The translations under genes were made by a program, and so were the position numbers. 64,000 nucleotides of DNA from Crocinitomicaceae bacterium. Its GTDB lineage: Bacteria > Bacteroidota > Bacteroidia > Flavobacteriales_D > Crocinitomicaceae. The stretch lies in contig JALQYQ010000010.1 of the NCBI GenBank assembly GCA_023262855.1, forward strand, positions 18,173 to 82,172. The letters are read 5' to 3'. Each line of letters starts with the position of its first letter. Position 1 is the stretch's first letter. The notes under the pieces are model-generated. The model was not told where the DNA came from, did not search any database, and saw nothing but the letters and a program-made list of their open reading frames with translations. This document shows positions 28,150 through 37,944 of this stretch, piece by piece.

Positions 28150-29265
28150 TCAGCGAATAAAATCGATTAAATCCAGAAAAAATGGACTATTGAGGTAATA
28201 TTGTTGGCTGTGTATTTTCCCTAAAGAAGTTCCATTCATAAAAACAAAGGTTGAGCCCGCAAAATGTTCTTTTGTATAGTGTTCGAATTTATCTAGCGTG
28301 TGTTTGTAATTACAGCCCAGAGTTGTTGCGCCATAAGCCAAAGCTCCAGGACCAAACCATTCAAAATGATTATCTTTCTTTTTTAAAGCAAAATCTTTTT
28401 CATTGTACAACATCCAAATGCGCAAATTGTCTTCTTCCGGAATAACATAATTTCGCAGTTTGTAATTTACCCAACTTTCGATGCCCGTTGTTGCTGGAGC
28501 AATTAAACAAACATTTACACGCGCTTGTGATAAACATAGAATTCCGTTTCCATTCTTGTCATACAAACAGGATTGCATAACCTTAGCGGCCAAACTATGA
28601 CCAACAATATTAAGCTGCTTGTAATCGACTGAATTCAATAGTTTTTTCAAACTTATACCGATGGTGTCAGCACGATGATAAGCCTGCTCAAATTCCTCAA
28701 ACATGATGCGATTCTTTTTCCCATCCAATGAATAACAACAATCGTAGGATGCATCCCAATAAATTTTCAAGGTTGGATGATGAACACCCAAACCTTCATC
28801 TAGTTTTCGTTCTAAATTGGTAAATGACTCAATGGAAGTAAGATCATCATGTTCATTTTGGGCAAACGACTTTCTGTAACCATGCACCAAAACATTTAAA
28901 ATACTTGATGAAGTTTTCATCCCTTGTATTTTTCGAATTGATCGCTTCAATAAGGTATCTTCCAATTGTTGGATATGCTCTTTGCTTGCGGTTTCAACTG
29001 GACAATTGACTTGTTTGGCTATTTCCTTAAATTCAGCAGGATGATCGTTGTACCAAGAATGAATCTTTGCCTTACTCTTCATCAACGATTCATTAGAAAT
29101 GAAAAAATCCGGATAAATTGAGCCCTCTTGGTCTAAAAAAATTGCATCAACATTCATTTGCGGGGAACGTTCACCGTATAGCACATTGTCCTGAGCTAAG
29201 GTTATTTTTGCAACTACAAGCAAAATAACTGTACAAAAAAATGGATTTTGTTTAATCATCTTCAT
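28150..29265 (-). CDS. Secreted alpha/beta-hydrolase-like protein
   Basis: The 371-residue protein has a signal peptide (CTVILLVVAKITLAQ). ILNVLVHGYRKSF corresponds to the oxyanion strand and LNIVGHSLAAKVMQ to the nucleophile elbow (GHSLA), as in lipase-like or DUF900-type hydrolases. KHTLDKFEHYTKEHF near the end may hold the catalytic His. The substrate is unknown. The start overlaps the end of the upstream DUF6498-like gene by 14 bases, so the two are probably coupled. Confidence 0.7.
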   Translation of the reverse strand: MKMIKQNPFFCTVILLVVAKITLAQDNVLYGERSPQMNVDAIFLDQEGSIYPDFFISNESLMKSKAKIHSWYNDHPAEFKEIAKQVNCPVETASKEHIQQLEDTLLKRSIRKIQGMKTSSSILNVLVHGYRKSFAQNEHDDLTSIESFTNLERKLDEGLGVHHPTLKIYWDASYDCCYSLDGKKNRIMFEEFEQAYHRADTIGISLKKLLNSVDYKQLNIVGHSLAAKVMQSCLYDKNGNGILCLSQARVNVCLIAPATTGIESWVNYKLRNYVIPEEDNLRIWMLYNEKDFALKKKDNHFEWFGPGALAYGATTLGCNYKHTLDKFEHYTKEHFAGSTFVFMNGTSLGKIHSQQYYLNSPFFLDLIDFIR

Positions 29266-29911
29266 TCATCGATTTTGTTGGATTCATTTGGAATTTATAC
29301 GCCACCAAGTCTCCAATCGTTTTCACTAAAACAAAAACACTTGCAAAAGCAATAATACCTGAATGATTACCCAATTTTTCACTAAAAAACTGAAAAGCAA
29401 ATACCCCTAGTACTATCACAATGTGAATAACAACAATTCTACCTTCCAAAAAGGGGTGAAATTCCATCGGATCCGTTATTTTACGCTGATTTTTGTAGAA
29501 GTACACATATACTAATTCAATAAATTTCAAGGTGATAAAAAGCAAAATGGTTATACGAAAACCGGGTTGCAACAAGACTAAATACATCATGAAATTCACC
29601 CCTTCTTGTTTCCCTGAAATCTGAACGCCAACAAAGACAATAATGAAAAGTAAGTAAAACAAAAGGATGAACGTACGAGCGAAAAGAAAACGAATAGCTT
29701 TTGCCATAAACGGTCCTTTCTCACTGCTTTTTTGAGCGAACACAATGCGAATTGCAGTTAAAAAACTCAATCCCAAGGTTTCCAACCAGAAAGCATACAG
29801 CAAGGCAAAAACACTCCAATCGTAATAAATAACTCCCAAAAGCGGAACACAATTCATTACAATTTGTAAGAGTCGGCTGTTCCCCATTGGAATAACAGGT
29901 ATGTTTTCCAT
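29252..29911 (-). CDS. DUF6498-like membrane protein
   Basis: The 219-residue protein has five or six membrane helices and no soluble domain. The N-terminal stretch VIYYDWSVFALLYAFWLETLGLSF is the pattern I associate with DUF6498. Function is unknown. It is the first gene of a two-gene unit with the secreted hydrolase-like protein. Confidence 0.65.
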   Translation of the reverse strand: MENIPVIPMGNSRLLQIVMNCVPLLGVIYYDWSVFALLYAFWLETLGLSFLTAIRIVFAQKSSEKGPFMAKAIRFLFARTFILLFYLLFIIVFVGVQISGKQEGVNFMMYLVLLQPGFRITILLFITLKFIELVYVYFYKNQRKITDPMEFHPFLEGRIVVIHIVIVLGVFAFQFFSEKLGNHSGIIAFASVFVLVKTIGDLVAYKFQMNPTKSMNEDD

Positions 29912-29977
29912 GGTGCAATTCTACAAAATAGTAAACAATGATGCATGTTTTTAAGCTAAAATGTTTCAAGACTTTAG

Positions 29978-29985
29978 TACCTTTG
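29978..29985 (+). promoter_or_regulatory. -7 promoter element of thiL
   Basis: TACCTTTG fits TAnnTTTG and ends 15 bases before the thiL ATG. The -33 region has T-rich sequence but no exact TTG. Confidence 0.45.
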
Positions 29986-30000
29986 TCGCAAATTTGAAAC

Positions 30001-31035
30001 ATGAGCGAAAACAAAACGAACATCAGCGAATTAGGAGAATTTGGACTTATTGACCATTTAACTTCAAAATTTGAATTGAAAAACCGCAATTCATTGCTTG
30101 GTGTCGGAGATGATGCTGCAGTCATTGATATTTCTGAAGAAGAAGCCATGTTAGTTTCCACCGATTTATTAGTCGAAGGCATTCATTTTAACTTAATGTA
30201 CATGCCGCTGAAACATTTGGGCTACAAAGCAGTTGCAGTGAATGTTTCTGATATTTGTGCGATGAATGGGACTGCAGAACAAATCACTGTTTCATTGGCT
30301 GTTTCAAGTCGTTTTCCGCTAGAAGCTTTGGAAGAATTGTACGAAGGAATTCATGCTGCTTGTGCATTTTACAATGTTGACCTTGTCGGTGGCGACACAA
30401 CTTCCTCTGTGTCAGGTTTAGCGATTAATATCACAGTAATTGGTCGCGCAAAGAAAAATGAAATAACGTATCGTTCAGGGGCCAACGAATTTGATTTATT
30501 AGTTGTAACAGGAGATTTAGGAGCTGCTTACATGGGCTTGCAAGTACTGGAACGTGAAAAAGAAGTCTTCAAAGCGAATCCAAACATTCAACCAGATTTA
30601 GATGGTCACGATTATATAATTGAACGCCAATTAAAACCTGAAGCGCGAAAAGATGTGATTGGTTTCTTGAAAGAATTGGATGTTGTTCCAACCGCGATGA
30701 TTGATATTTCTGACGGTTTAGCTTCTGAAATTTTACACATCTGCAAGGCAAGTAAAGTTGGCTGTTATGTCTATGATGAAAAAATTCCAATTGACGCAAA
30801 AACGTCCATGACTGCAATTGATTTCAATCTGGATCCTGGAACATGTGCATTGAACGGTGGTGAAGATTACGAATTACTTTTTACTGTGAAGCAAGCTGAT
30901 TTTGATAAAATCAAAGGGAATCCACACATGACTGTAATTGGACACATCACGAATGAGCAAGACGGCGTTTATTTCATCGATAAAAATGGTTCTGCAATCA
31001 CCTTGCGTGCGCAAGGATGGAATCATTTTGATTAA
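30001..31035 (+). CDS. thiL: Thiamine-monophosphate kinase
   Basis: The 344-residue protein matches ThiL: GVGDDAAVID with the metal-binding Asp pair, STDLLVEGIHF, LGYKAVAVNVSDICAMNG, DLVGGDTTSS, VTGDLGAAYMG, AMIDISDGLASEILHI and LNGGEDYELLFTV. It makes thiamine diphosphate from thiamine monophosphate with ATP in the cytoplasm. No other thiamine gene and no TPP riboswitch are adjacent. Confidence 0.95.
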   Translation: MSENKTNISELGEFGLIDHLTSKFELKNRNSLLGVGDDAAVIDISEEEAMLVSTDLLVEGIHFNLMYMPLKHLGYKAVAVNVSDICAMNGTAEQITVSLAVSSRFPLEALEELYEGIHAACAFYNVDLVGGDTTSSVSGLAINITVIGRAKKNEITYRSGANEFDLLVVTGDLGAAYMGLQVLEREKEVFKANPNIQPDLDGHDYIIERQLKPEARKDVIGFLKELDVVPTAMIDISDGLASEILHICKASKVGCYVYDEKIPIDAKTSMTAIDFNLDPGTCALNGGEDYELLFTVKQADFDKIKGNPHMTVIGHITNEQDGVYFIDKNGSAITLRAQGWNHFD

Positions 31036-32597
31036 TTCGCATGCTTTAAACGGTTCAATTCTTTTCGTTTAATCAATTCCACAAACGCTTGTTTTTTGAA
31101 TTTAGATTCGGACCAGGTTCTAAAATCAAAATATTCAAGAGCAACACCTTCGAAAGTATCATCTTTGATGGACGATAATTCGGTATGAAGTTCTTCCCAA
31201 AGTATTTCAGCATCTAATTCATTGGTACATTTAATGCGTTTCGAAACAAAGTGAAGGAAGGCTTTTTCAAAGGAATACAAGCGATTGCGCGATTTCAAGA
31301 AACGTTGCGTATTTTTTAATGCATAGGGCAACAATTGTTCATGTTTCATATCCAAATGAATCAGCAAATCCAATAAATGGGTAAACGAAAGAATGTCCTC
31401 ACTTACATCAAGTTCTGAATCATTCAAAATACGATTGACATATTTTAAAGCGAGTGAGAAATTTCCAGATCCCAATTGAACCGTCGCCATTTTAAACACG
31501 ATAAAAGCTCTTCGAACTGACGAAATTTTGTCACCAAACTTCAACAAACCATTTTCAATAATTGGAAACAATTGTTCCGCTTTTTTAAAATCGCCATTGT
31601 TTGTCAACAAGCTCAACTCGATTGAATAAGTACTCGCAAACAACTTTATTTCCATGTCTTCATTCATTACTGAATTAAATTTGGAAGGGATTGCTTTTAA
31701 ATCTACCAACAATCGTTTCGATTCATTGATAAGACCAAGTTTCTCAGCGACATATATTCCATTTGTCAACAACGAAAAATAGGTGTTTAAGTTTTGCTGT
31801 ATGGCTTGATCCGTTTTTTCAAAATTTGCAAGGTTCAATTTAATGTGCGAAAAACTACTGTGTAGGTTTCCGATCGAAAAATAATACGCGCTATAAATAT
31901 GGTGATACAAATAGTAATTATCGAAAATTTCTTCAGAAACTATTAAATTTTGCGGAATTTGTTGAATAATTGCATCAAATGCAGCACATTCTTCTTGGTT
32001 GCGTGCTTTTCCTTTTCGTGATAAATGAACAAACAAATCGCTTTTCACTTTCCATAATAAGTTGTAGCAATTCACTTCTTGCCAAATAAACTCATCATTT
32101 TTTGCAATTGATTCAAAATCTTCGTGCGTAAATGTAGAATAAGCATTGTTTTCAACCAACCTTTTATTTTTTCGTGAAATTTCGGCCAGTAAGGTATATC
32201 GCTTATTTTTTTCTGCCAATTTCTCTGCACTTCTTAATACTCGCGCACATTGATCATAGAGTGATTTATTGAAAAGTATATCCGCACTGTGTAACATTTT
32301 AAACAACTGAGCATCCACCGAGTTTGTTGCATGAAAAGCATCCAATGCACTTAAGACATGATCGTACAAACGTTTTTTGGTAATTGAAAAGCGGTGTAAA
32401 AATGCTTCATCTTTAAATTCAATGAAAATCGCGTCCTCATCATAAGCAGTTTGTTTGTCGATGAAATCAAACAATTTTACATAGTTATTTTCATCACCAA
32501 TGGTGTGCCGTGAAGACAACAATTTAAAATAACGCTTTTCTGATTTAGAAAGTGATTTTATCAGCTCAAAAAGTGCTTCTTTAACCTTAGTAGACAT
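31032..32597 (-). CDS. Large helical (TPR-like) protein of unknown function
   Basis: The 521-residue protein has no signal peptide. It begins MSTKVKEALFELIKSLSKSEKRYFKL, a segment I associate with a Bacteroidetes-conserved hypothetical family. The rest is all-helical with paired helices of TPR size. Its stop overlaps the thiL stop by 4 bases on the opposite strand. No function can be named. Confidence 0.7.
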   Translation of the reverse strand: MSTKVKEALFELIKSLSKSEKRYFKLLSSRHTIGDENNYVKLFDFIDKQTAYDEDAIFIEFKDEAFLHRFSITKKRLYDHVLSALDAFHATNSVDAQLFKMLHSADILFNKSLYDQCARVLRSAEKLAEKNKRYTLLAEISRKNKRLVENNAYSTFTHEDFESIAKNDEFIWQEVNCYNLLWKVKSDLFVHLSRKGKARNQEECAAFDAIIQQIPQNLIVSEEIFDNYYLYHHIYSAYYFSIGNLHSSFSHIKLNLANFEKTDQAIQQNLNTYFSLLTNGIYVAEKLGLINESKRLLVDLKAIPSKFNSVMNEDMEIKLFASTYSIELSLLTNNGDFKKAEQLFPIIENGLLKFGDKISSVRRAFIVFKMATVQLGSGNFSLALKYVNRILNDSELDVSEDILSFTHLLDLLIHLDMKHEQLLPYALKNTQRFLKSRNRLYSFEKAFLHFVSKRIKCTNELDAEILWEELHTELSSIKDDTFEGVALEYFDFRTWSESKFKKQAFVELIKRKELNRLKHAN

Positions 32598-32720
32598 GTA
32601 TAAATAGTTTAATGTAGATTAGTTAAAAACTAAGGTAATAAAAGGGTTCTAATGAAATTTGATTATTATTTGAAGTGTATAAATAATTGAGTAAAGTGTA
32701 AATTATAGAAACAAAAAAAA

Positions 32721-32738
32721 GTCCCACAATTGCGGGAC
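32721..32738 (-). terminator. Intrinsic terminator
   Basis: GTCCC(G/A)CAATTG(T/C)GGGAC forms a compact hairpin; on the minus strand it is followed by eight T. It ends the small lipoprotein gene. Confidence 0.8.
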
Positions 32739-32762
32739 TTTAAATACTATTAAATCGTAAGC

Positions 32763-32999
32763 TTAATGTTTCTTACGGATGTTTTCGTCTTTGTCGCTAT
32801 TTGGATCAGTAATCGCGCCGTCTGATGTAATGACATCATCTCCAGCATTTTCTTCTGTTGAAGTAGATGCCGCTGGTGCTGCAGATTTCCATACTGGTAA
32901 AGCCGTAGTTTCTTCTGAATTAGGCTTGATGTTTTGCTTAGAACAAGACACAGTAAACAACCCTGCTCCAACCAACGCTATGTAAATAACTTTTTTCAT
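32763..32999 (-). CDS. Small lipoprotein of unknown function
   Basis: The 78-residue protein has the signal MKKVIYIALVGAGLFTVSCSKQ with a clear lipobox (TVSC). The mature part is low-complexity, rich in Thr, Ala, Glu and Asp (TSTEENAGDDVITSDGAI), and ends in basic RKKH. It is followed by a terminator and preceded by the sensor kinase gene on the same strand, 38 bases away. Confidence 0.65.
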   Translation of the reverse strand: MKKVIYIALVGAGLFTVSCSKQNIKPNSEETTALPVWKSAAPAASTSTEENAGDDVITSDGAITDPNSDKDENIRKKH

Positions 33000-33037
33000 C
33001 TCTGTACCTTTAAGTAAACAAACTTATGACATTAATT

Positions 33038-36025
33038 CTAATTATCCAAATTTTCTATCTGAAATTTGAGTGTAACGCGTGTTCCATTGATTAAACTGTC
33101 ATTTTTTGCCACTTGATAGGGTCCAATCAATTCGAAATTTCGGTTAGAAAGTTTTTTCAATAACTCAATTCGCTTGGTGGTAATTTCCATTCCTTGCGAA
33201 CGATGATCGCCGTCATAATTGGATTTACTTTGAATACTATTATCGATACCCACTCCATTATCTTCGATATCAATCGTTAATAAATCTCCTGTCAATGAAA
33301 TATGAACTGTTATCAATCCTTTTTTCGATTCATCAGGCAAAATACCATGAATAATACTATTCTCAATAAACGGCTGAAGCATCATTGCTGGAATGATCAC
33401 TGATTCGGTATCGATTGACTCATCACAAACAATTTTATAATCAAATCGATCTTTGAAACGCATTGCTTCGAGTGACAAATACAACTCCAGACGCTCTAAT
33501 TCTTGACTTAAAGGGACCAAATTTCCATCGTCTGAAGAATCTAAATTCTTGCGTATCAGTTTGGCAAAATTCGTTAAAAACTTATTAGCAGCTAAACGAT
33601 CTTGAGTATTGATAAAATATTGAATGGAGTTCAAAGAATTAAAGATGAAATGTCGATTCATACTAGCATTCAACGATTTTTGCTCGAGAGCCAACAAACG
33701 CGATTTAAATTCTAATTTCTCTTTTTCATTTTTCTCTCTTTCGCGTTTCAATCTGAATCTAAAAATGCGCAAGACAAAAAATCCTGACAGCAACAAAATT
33801 AACCCAATGAACCACCATGTTTTGTAGAATGCTTGTTTAATCGTAAAGGCAAAATGAATTTCCTTTGATATTGAACCTCTCGAATCAATACATCGCGCAT
33901 GAAGAATATACGTACCAGCAGCTAAGCCACTAAATGAAATGGTTGTATTCGCATTAACCGGTGACCAACCTTCATCTTGACCTTCCAAGAAAAATTGAAA
34001 TTTCATGCCTGGATAATTTGCCAATGAAATCCCATCCATTTCGAAGGTTACGTTGTTTTTCGTGTACGGTAAACGCAAGTTAATTGGCCAACCATTCGCT
34101 GACAAACCATCTGAGTATTTAGTAAAATCAATCGTTTGGTAGTTGATCAAAATATTCTTTAACACTAAATCAGGAGATGAAAATTGATCTCCATTGTTTT
34201 CTGAACGGAAGCAAACCAAACCAGAAGCTGTTCCAAACCAAAGTTGTCCTTTTGCATCAAACAAACTCGAATTAATATTCGTCTCAAGGTTTACAACTCC
34301 TTCTGCGATTCCATAATTGATGATTTTTTTATCCTTTTTATCAAGATTGCTAATCACAAATAAACCATTGTTTGTTCCCACAAATAATTTCCCTTCCTTG
34401 AAATTCAGAAAATTAACGATGTTAGAGGATGGCGTGTTTGAAATAGTAAGTTGGATAAATTGTGTATCTTTCAAGTAATACAATCCTTCTTCTGTACCAA
34501 TCCACAAATTTCCTAAGTGGTCTTTTTCCAGAGAGAAAATAGGCTTGTTGAATTTGCCAACGCGCTCCAAACGATTTCCTTCGATGCGGTACAAGCCACG
34601 ATCTGATGCACAATAAATCACACCACTGACATCACAAAAATCACGAATGGTGGACAATTCATCCATTTTCAACTCACGAATTTTACCTTTATCGTACATT
34701 GAAACACCATCACTTCCTCCTACATAAAAACGTGAATTTGAAACGCGGTGCAATGCTGTAATCTTATCACCTGGCAAACCATCTTCCGTGTAAAATACCT
34801 TGGCAACTTTATAATTCTTTATTGCAACTAGTCCTGAACTTGTACCAAACCAATTAAACCCATCAACATTGAGCATCGTGGACCAAACCGTACTGTTATT
34901 TTCCAATTCAATGGAAACTACCGTTTTGTCCTTTTTTTGAACCATTACACCTTTATCATAGGTACCAATCCAATAATTTCCAGCGTAATCTTGATCAATG
35001 GAAAGAATTAAATCTGAACTTAAGCCAGTTGATTCATTGTAATAAACGAATTGTTCACCTGGAAAACGTAATAATCCCTTTCCTTCGCTACCTAGCCAAA
35101 TATCACCATGCTGATCTTCAAAAACACAGCGAATACTTTCCATCGGAAGACCATTCATGTGGTTTAAATGAAGGTTGATTTTTCCATCCTTTAAACGATA
35201 AACTCCATCGCTTGTATTCACCCAAAGAAATCCATTGCCATCCACATTACAACCTCTCAAGGTCAACAAGGTGTCAATTCCAGGAATTTGTCGCACCGTT
35301 TGTTTCGTTAGATTATAATTCAACAATCCCTCACTGAAGGTCGAAATATAAAAGCTGTTTTTATGTTTGGCAATTCCCGAAACATTGTACAAATCAAGTT
35401 TTCTTACACGCGTAAAAATGCTTAAATCCTTCGTTTTGATTACTCCGCCTCGCGTTCCAATATACAATAAACCATTGTCAACAAACAAATCGCGAATACG
35501 TAAATCATCTTCATTGGTAATCGTCACATTCGTTTTATTCGAAGAACCAATTTTTAGGGTATTCTTGCCTTCTGTCGAAATCGAAACGAGCTTGTTGTTT
35601 TTTAACTCAAACAATCCACCACCATTTGTTGCTATTAATATTCGATTGTTAAATTTCAAGATTTCAGAAACGGCGGTAGTTTTATTCTCTTTTCCAAAGC
35701 TCCATTTAACAATTTTTCCTTTTACAATTTTTGAGACACCACCTTCATGTCCAACCCAAATGGCATTGTCAATCAAGCATAAAAATGATATCCGGTTATT
35801 GAGTAAACCGTTGTCAGTTGAAATCGTATGAAAATCTTTTCCATTAAACTTGGCTAAACCTCCAAGTGTTCCGACCCATAAATAACCGTCTTGATCTTGT
35901 GCAATGGCACGCACTTGCGATTGAGGTAAACCTTGTGCTGAATTATACGCCAAAAACGAATAACGTTGAGCACTCAACCCAAAACATAGAAGTGTCGTAA
36001 AAAAGAAAAGGATGTAACGAATCAT
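33038..36025 (-). CDS. Sensor histidine kinase with beta-propeller and Y_Y_Y domains
   Basis: The 995-residue protein has a signal peptide and then repeated propeller blades (AQDQDGYLWVGTLGGLAKFN, DQHGDIWLGSEGKGLLRF, DHLGNLWIGTEEGLYYLK), a Y_Y_Y domain ending SISKEIHFAFTIKQAF, one membrane helix at about residues 735-756 and a LytS-type kinase. The His box is SMNRHFIFNSLNSIQ (H about 791), where Pro usually precedes His. The ATP site has LQPFIENSIIHGI and IDIEDNGVGI. There is no fused regulator, unlike hybrid systems. Its ATG shares one base with the stop of the LytTR gene. Confidence 0.92.
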   Translation of the reverse strand: MIRYILFFFTTLLCFGLSAQRYSFLAYNSAQGLPQSQVRAIAQDQDGYLWVGTLGGLAKFNGKDFHTISTDNGLLNNRISFLCLIDNAIWVGHEGGVSKIVKGKIVKWSFGKENKTTAVSEILKFNNRILIATNGGGLFELKNNKLVSISTEGKNTLKIGSSNKTNVTITNEDDLRIRDLFVDNGLLYIGTRGGVIKTKDLSIFTRVRKLDLYNVSGIAKHKNSFYISTFSEGLLNYNLTKQTVRQIPGIDTLLTLRGCNVDGNGFLWVNTSDGVYRLKDGKINLHLNHMNGLPMESIRCVFEDQHGDIWLGSEGKGLLRFPGEQFVYYNESTGLSSDLILSIDQDYAGNYWIGTYDKGVMVQKKDKTVVSIELENNSTVWSTMLNVDGFNWFGTSSGLVAIKNYKVAKVFYTEDGLPGDKITALHRVSNSRFYVGGSDGVSMYDKGKIRELKMDELSTIRDFCDVSGVIYCASDRGLYRIEGNRLERVGKFNKPIFSLEKDHLGNLWIGTEEGLYYLKDTQFIQLTISNTPSSNIVNFLNFKEGKLFVGTNNGLFVISNLDKKDKKIINYGIAEGVVNLETNINSSLFDAKGQLWFGTASGLVCFRSENNGDQFSSPDLVLKNILINYQTIDFTKYSDGLSANGWPINLRLPYTKNNVTFEMDGISLANYPGMKFQFFLEGQDEGWSPVNANTTISFSGLAAGTYILHARCIDSRGSISKEIHFAFTIKQAFYKTWWFIGLILLLSGFFVLRIFRFRLKREREKNEKEKLEFKSRLLALEQKSLNASMNRHFIFNSLNSIQYFINTQDRLAANKFLTNFAKLIRKNLDSSDDGNLVPLSQELERLELYLSLEAMRFKDRFDYKIVCDESIDTESVIIPAMMLQPFIENSIIHGILPDESKKGLITVHISLTGDLLTIDIEDNGVGIDNSIQSKSNYDGDHRSQGMEITTKRIELLKKLSNRNFELIGPYQVAKNDSLINGTRVTLKFQIENLDN

Positions 36026-36801
36026 TATACGTCTTTGAGCATTTTAACAAATTCAGCTACACGATTTCTTGCTACTGGAATACGCAAACCATTTTTCAGA
36101 ATCGCAAAATGACCATCTTCATTGATGTATTCAGCCAATAAATCTAAATTAATGATATGAGATTTGTGTACTCGAAAGAATTTAATTGGATCTAAGATTA
36201 TCTCATAGGTTTTCAACGTACGTGTATCCAAATAACGCGTTCCATCTTTGAAATAAATTGTTGTACAGTTACCACTTGCCTCTAGATGTGAAATGGTATC
36301 ATCTTCAACAATTTTCAATCCTTTGGTATGCGAAATGGCAATGCGATTATTCGGTTTGTTTCTCAACAATGTATCCGACAAATTGCGTAACGAATTAAAA
36401 TAGGTATTGAAGTTTTGTGGTTCATTGTTGAAGATCTGCTTAGTTTCCTTCAATTTTTCCACCGCTGTTTGAAGCTCTTCAATATCAATTGGTTTCAATA
36501 AGTAATAAACAGCACTTGCGTTGAATGCTTTAATTGCATAGTCTTTAAACGCCGTCACAAAAACAACCAAAAAATCCTTTTCTTCTAGTTCATCCAACAA
36601 CTCAAACCCTTCTGCACCAGATGGCATACGAATATCTAAGAAGACAACATCTGGTTTAGATGATTCAATAATTGCTTTCGCTTGACTTTTTCGGGAAGCT
36701 TCTCCAATCACTTCGATATCTGGACAATATTCTTCCAACAACATAACAAGGTTTTTTCTCGCAAATTCCTCGTCATCAACAACAATGGCTCTTAACTTCA
36801 T
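36025..36801 (-). CDS. LytTR-family response regulator
   Basis: ATG 36801 gives 258 residues; the longer frame would need GTG 36828. The receiver domain has VVDDEEFARKN, the phosphoacceptor Asp in DVVFLDIRMPSG and VFVTAFKDYAI...YLLKPIDI. The C-terminal LytTR DNA-binding domain has HLEASGNCTTIYFKDG and FFRVHKSHIINLDLL. It is the partner of the downstream sensor kinase; both are read from one message with a 1-base overlap. Targets are unknown. Confidence 0.93.
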   Translation of the reverse strand: MKLRAIVVDDEEFARKNLVMLLEEYCPDIEVIGEASRKSQAKAIIESSKPDVVFLDIRMPSGAEGFELLDELEEKDFLVVFVTAFKDYAIKAFNASAVYYLLKPIDIEELQTAVEKLKETKQIFNNEPQNFNTYFNSLRNLSDTLLRNKPNNRIAISHTKGLKIVEDDTISHLEASGNCTTIYFKDGTRYLDTRTLKTYEIILDPIKFFRVHKSHIINLDLLAEYINEDGHFAILKNGLRIPVARNRVAEFVKMLKDV

Positions 36802-37184
36802 ATGTAGTAATTTTTGTCTGCAATGCACGCAAGGCAGGTAGTTTTTTGTTCAGTTGATTTGACTTTTTACCAGCAAATTAAACTGTTTTCTGTTTTAGCT
36901 AACGTAGTATTTTCAACTACTTATTTCGAATATACATTATTATCCGAAAGTAACTTCCACATTTAACGAGTTTAAAGTTACAAATTGCTCACTTAACATT
37001 CAAATTACACCCGTTTAATAAATTGGAAATACACTTAGCATTTTAAAAAAAAATCAAAAGGAATCTTACAATACATTAGTGGTAGTTGATTGAATTAAAA
37101 TTCTTGCTTATGATTCAAATTGTACTTTCTACCCGCCAGCAAAGCTGGATTTTTAATGATAACGGAAACTAAGGTTTCCGTTTT
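36802..37184. other. Intergenic region with plus-strand hairpins, no gene
   Basis: The gap holds the promoter region of the LytTR/kinase pair, but no clear -7 box is seen. No frame looks coding. Near the right end are a CCAGC-AAA-GCTGG hairpin (37136-37148) and a terminator-like hairpin whose T run faces the plus strand. Confidence 0.5.
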
Positions 37185-37188
37185 TTAT
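37161..37188 (+). terminator. Terminator-like hairpin
   Basis: AACGGAAAC, a 4-nt loop and GTTTCCGTT are followed by TTTTATGC on the plus strand. It lies just past the stop of the minus-strand hydrolase gene and may serve it, but the T run is on the other strand. Confidence 0.6.
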
Positions 37189-37943
37189 GCTAAAAAGTGA
37201 CGAAGTGCTTCAACTGCCGCTTCTGGGTTTTCGAATTGCGACATGTGACCAGTAGCATCAAGAACTACTAATTGCTCACTGAAATCTGCAAAATCCAATT
37301 GCATTTGTTCACATGAAATCAATGGATCATATTTTCCCTGAATGACAAAAATTTGCTTCGGAAAATTCTTAAATAGTTGAAAAGTGTCTTTTCGCTCGCG
37401 CATTGCCAAAGCTGCGTAGGCGATTGCTTGTCCTTCCATTTGTTTTGCTTCTGCAATCAACTGTTGTACCAACTCATGGTCTTTTTCAAATCGATAAAAT
37501 AAGCCAGGAATTGCTTCTTGAATAAACAAATTTTTCGATTGTAGCGCCAAATCAGCAACTCGGATTCGGTCGCGTTTTTTTTGTTCAGCATCTTCTTTAT
37601 AGGTTGAATTTAGCAAAACAACTTTCTCGCAATTCGCATCACTCTCCTTCAACACCATCGCAACATAACCTCCCATTGAATGTCCAACAACGTGGTATTT
37701 TTCTACACCCAAATATTGAAGAACATGTTGAACTTCGCTCGCCATGAAGTTAAGTGAAGGTACTTCGTTTGAATCCCAAAGATCTGAATTCCCGTGCCCT
37801 GGCAAATCAATCACAATGCATTGAAAAGGAAAATTGCTCGATTCAATGAAATCCCACATGGAAATAGACTCCATGAAACCGTGTAAAAAAACAACAGGAT
37901 GTCCGTTTCCAAACACCCTGTAATTCAATAATTCTTGTTGCAT
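37185..37943 (-). CDS. Alpha/beta hydrolase
   Basis: ATG 37943 (252 residues, MQQELLNYRVFGNGHP) follows the pepP stop directly; an ATG at 37952 overlaps it. The fold is clear from VVFLHGFMES (oxyanion region), VIDLPGHGNSD, the nucleophile elbow VVGHSMGGYVAM, the acid in GKYDPLIS and the catalytic His in ATGHMSQFE. The BioH/MhpC-like shape suggests a cytoplasmic esterase of unknown substrate. It is downstream of aminopeptidase P in one unit. Confidence 0.88.
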   Translation of the reverse strand: MQQELLNYRVFGNGHPVVFLHGFMESISMWDFIESSNFPFQCIVIDLPGHGNSDLWDSNEVPSLNFMASEVQHVLQYLGVEKYHVVGHSMGGYVAMVLKESDANCEKVVLLNSTYKEDAEQKKRDRIRVADLALQSKNLFIQEAIPGLFYRFEKDHELVQQLIAEAKQMEGQAIAYAALAMRERKDTFQLFKNFPKQIFVIQGKYDPLISCEQMQLDFADFSEQLVVLDATGHMSQFENPEAAVEALRHFLA

Positions 37944-37944
37944 C

